From assembly GCA_964385045.1 (NCBI GenBank), contig CAYLNM010000047.1, positions 1-25,762 on the forward strand: 25,762 bases of DNA, in the 5' to 3' direction. The stretch comes from CAYLNM01 sp964385045 (GTDB lineage: Bacteria; Planctomycetota; Phycisphaerae; Phycisphaerales; SM1A02). The notes below the pieces were generated by a model. The model worked only from the letters and a program-made list of their open reading frames with translations, was not told the origin of the DNA and did not search any database. A program made the translations under genes and the position numbers. Shown piece by piece: positions 24,273 to 25,762 of this stretch. How positions within the stretch are numbered: the first letter of the stretch is position 1; every line of letters begins with the position of its first letter.

Positions 24273-25256
24273 GTGGTCGACCCCGCGACGAGCGACGCCG
24301 CTCCCTGGCTCGGCGAGGGCGCAGCGCTCGCCGCCGCCGCGTGCTGGGTCGTCACCGCGATGGCCTTCGCGGCGGCGGGGCGACGCATCGGCGCGGCCGC
24401 CGTCAACGCCGTCCGCATCGCCGCCGCCCTGGTGCTGCTGGCGGTGATCGTGCGCGTGCGGACCGGCGGCTGGATCCCCGACGTCCCCGATCGCTCGCTC
24501 GCACTGCTGCTCGTGAGCGGGGTGGTCGGGCTCGCCCTCGGCGACCAGCTCCTCTTCGCGGCGCTCGTCCGCATCGGACCGCGGCTGGGGACGCTGGTGG
24601 CGACCACCCTCGCCCCGCCGCTCGCCGCGCTCATCGCGTGGCCGGTGCTGGAGGAGCGTCTCGGCCCGCTGCAGCTGCTGGGGATGGCGGTGATCCTCGT
24701 CGGCATCGCGTGGGTGCTGCTCGACCGGCGGCCACCGGCGACGGGGGAGGACCCCGCGCGGTTCGCCCCGCCGGCCGGCCGCGCCCTCGCGACGGGGCTC
24801 CTGCTCGCCGCCGGCGGCGGAGCGTGCCAGGCGATCGGCCTGGTGCTCTCCAAGCTCGGGCTCGGCCACGGCTCCGCCGACGCGACCTCGGTCGATCCGT
24901 GGGACGCGACGCTCGTCCGGATGGCCGCGGCCCTGCCGGCCGCGATCGGGCTCATGATCCTGGCGCGGCGTCGCCGCGGGCCGGACGGGCGGTCGGCACG
25001 GCTCGGGCCGCGGGAACGGCGCATCGTGCTCGCGGGGCTCGCGGTCGGCACCATCTTCGGACCGGTGCTCGGCGTCTGGTGCTCGATGGTCGCGGTCGAC
25101 CTCGCCCCGGCCGGCATCGCCGCCACCCTGATGGCGACGACGCCGGTACTCATCCTGCCGTTCGCGGTCCTGATCGACCGTGAGCGGATCGGTTCCGCCG
25201 CGATCGCCGGCGCGGTGCTCGCGGTGGCCGGCGTGGCGATGCTCACCCTCGCCTGA
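24273..25256 (+). CDS. EamA-family (drug/metabolite transporter superfamily) permease
   Basis: A 327-residue inner-membrane permease with ten predicted hydrophobic segments arranged as two five-helix EamA halves. Family features are the first-helix region ALAAAACWVVTAMAF, the conserved end of the first half with PPLAALIAWPVLEERLGPLQ (the E-R-L-x-x-x-Q pattern), and the matching second-half segment PVLILPFAVLIDRERIG. Substrate cannot be told; family members export amino acids, sugars or other small metabolites. The GTG at 24273 places the first helix close to the N-terminus; an ATG at 24183 in frame would overlap the previous gene by 59 nt. There is no clear ribosome site before the GTG. It lies 31 nt after the HEAT-repeat gene on the same strand, so the two may share a transcript. 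Confidence 0.9.
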   Translation: MVDPATSDAAPWLGEGAALAAAACWVVTAMAFAAAGRRIGAAAVNAVRIAAALVLLAVIVRVRTGGWIPDVPDRSLALLLVSGVVGLALGDQLLFAALVRIGPRLGTLVATTLAPPLAALIAWPVLEERLGPLQLLGMAVILVGIAWVLLDRRPPATGEDPARFAPPAGRALATGLLLAAGGGACQAIGLVLSKLGLGHGSADATSVDPWDATLVRMAAALPAAIGLMILARRRRGPDGRSARLGPRERRIVLAGLAVGTIFGPVLGVWCSMVAVDLAPAGIAATLMATTPVLILPFAVLIDRERIGSAAIAGAVLAVAGVAMLTLA

Positions 25257-25276
25257 GACGCGACGCCGCGCGGTCC

Positions 25277-25324
25277 GGCCCGGTGCGGCGCGGGCCCGGT
25301 GCGGCGCGGCGCGGTGCGGCGCCG
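25277..25324. repeat. 16-bp tandem repeat downstream of the transporter gene
   Basis: GGCCCGGTGCGGCGCG occurs twice head to tail (25277-25292 and 25293-25308), followed by a diverged third copy to 25324. It lies in the 218-base gap before the last gene and may fold, but no single clean terminator hairpin was found. Confidence 0.5.
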
Positions 25325-25394
25325 CCTCTTCCGGGCGCGCGGTGGATGAACGTCGCCGAACCGCCTCGACGACCGGCGCGCTCGCCCCGCGAGG

Positions 25395-25400
25395 TAGTCT
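25395..25400 (+). promoter_or_regulatory. Candidate -10 box for the last gene
   Basis: TAGTCT with a predicted leader of about 68 nt before the GTG at 25475. No -35 match. Confidence 0.2.
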
Positions 25401-25474
25401 CGGCGACGCCCGCGGGCGTCCCGGCAACGTGGTTCGGAGCCGTCCGTGGATCCCGAGCGACGGAGACTCGGCCC

Positions 25475-25762
25475 GTGAGCATCCGACCCGCGTCCTCGGC
25501 CCCGGTCGGCCCCGTGGCCCCCGCAGCCCCCGCAGCCCCCGCGAGGACCGCCTCGCCGCCCGCGATCGAGGTCGCGGCGGCCGCCCGGCAGTGGCTCGAG
25601 GCCGGCCGTCTCCTCGGCGTGCCCTTCGCCCCGCCGTCGGCGTCCCGGCTCTCGACGGCCGCGGGATGGGCATCCGCGGCCGCCGCGACGCCGGCATCGC
25701 CCGCCCCCGCGCCCGGGGCCCTTCGCGCTCCCGCTCCGGCGCTGCGGCCGCCGTCCCCGCTC
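25475..25762 (+). CDS. Partial gene, possibly N-terminus of a uracil-DNA glycosylase
   Basis: The first 96 codons of a gene that runs off the right edge. It begins at a GTG with CGGAGA 9 nt upstream, and the codons have high GC3. The visible part is mostly Ala/Pro-rich spacer, with one ordered segment, IEVAAAARQWLEAGRLLGVPF at about residues 31-51. A helix of the type RQ-x-LE-x-x-x-LLGV-x-F before a Pro/Ala linker is, from memory, how some planctomycete family-4 uracil-DNA glycosylases begin. No catalytic motif lies within the window, so the name is only a suggestion. Confidence 0.5.
   Translation, partial: MSIRPASSAPVGPVAPAAPAAPARTASPPAIEVAAAARQWLEAGRLLGVPFAPPSASRLSTAAGWASAAAATPASPAPAPGALRAPAPALRPPSPL

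Noticed and set aside
20885..25246. A 1453-codon open frame on the minus strand, antisense to the HEAT and transporter genes
   Set aside because: Long antisense frames are expected in very GC-rich DNA. Its product is Arg/Ala/Pro low-complexity with no domain, whereas the plus-strand frames have high third-position GC and recognisable repeats and EamA motifs.

Overview
The window is very GC-rich (roughly three quarters G+C by eye) and reads as bacterial chromosome, densely packed with genes. The best taxonomic clue is a C-terminal, Cys-bracketed, dockerin-like tail carried by two unrelated secreted proteins (ends of the CDSs at 4652-6172 and 10732-13092). It has the form D-x-D-x-S-G...EDLL-x-VL-x-x-WG. 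From memory this tail style is typical of Planctomycetes, especially Phycisphaerae. The uncharacterised membrane protein at 17876-20170 fits the same group. The assignment is an inference; no rRNA or marker phylogeny is available here.

Layout. Positions 1-1435 hold thiD (minus), whose stop overlaps a possible next gene at the left edge, and a divergent small Arg-rich hypothetical gene. Positions 1461-4358 hold ychF and a TPR-sulfotransferase, both minus. Positions 4652-6837 hold a secreted beta-propeller protein coupled to a GNAT acetyltransferase. Positions 6850-10403 are a minus-strand glycan operon in the order O-antigen-ligase-like protein, GT2 glycosyltransferase, GT4 glycosyltransferase. 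Positions 10732-13092 hold a secreted vanadium-haloperoxidase homologue. Positions 13274-17613 are a polyamine block: speA and speB overlap, and a convergent deoxyhypusine-synthase-like gene follows across a 19-bp-period minisatellite. Positions 17876-25256 hold a multi-pass membrane protein with disordered acidic segments, a conserved hypothetical protein (minus), a HEAT-repeat membrane-anchored protein and an EamA-type transporter. The window ends inside another gene that begins at 25475.

How the genes work together. SpeA and SpeB should convert arginine to agmatine and then putrescine plus urea. The DHS-like protein is a candidate to aminobutylate a free polyamine, since bacteria lack the eIF5A substrate of true DHS. 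The three minus-strand glycan genes look like one envelope polysaccharide or lipid-A-core assembly unit. The haloperoxidase homologue and the propeller protein are both predicted exported proteins and share a terminal module, which suggests common localisation or retention.

Transcription signals are sparse. Most candidate promoters show only a TANNNT -10 box. Two genes (speA and the sulfotransferase) have that box exactly 7 nt before the start codon, the geometry of leaderless transcripts. No tRNA, rRNA, CRISPR array, insertion sequence or prophage gene was seen. The most unusual items are the polyamine block with its intervening minisatellite, the haloperoxidase with a complete vanadate site and a dockerin-like tail, and the leaderless-type promoters.
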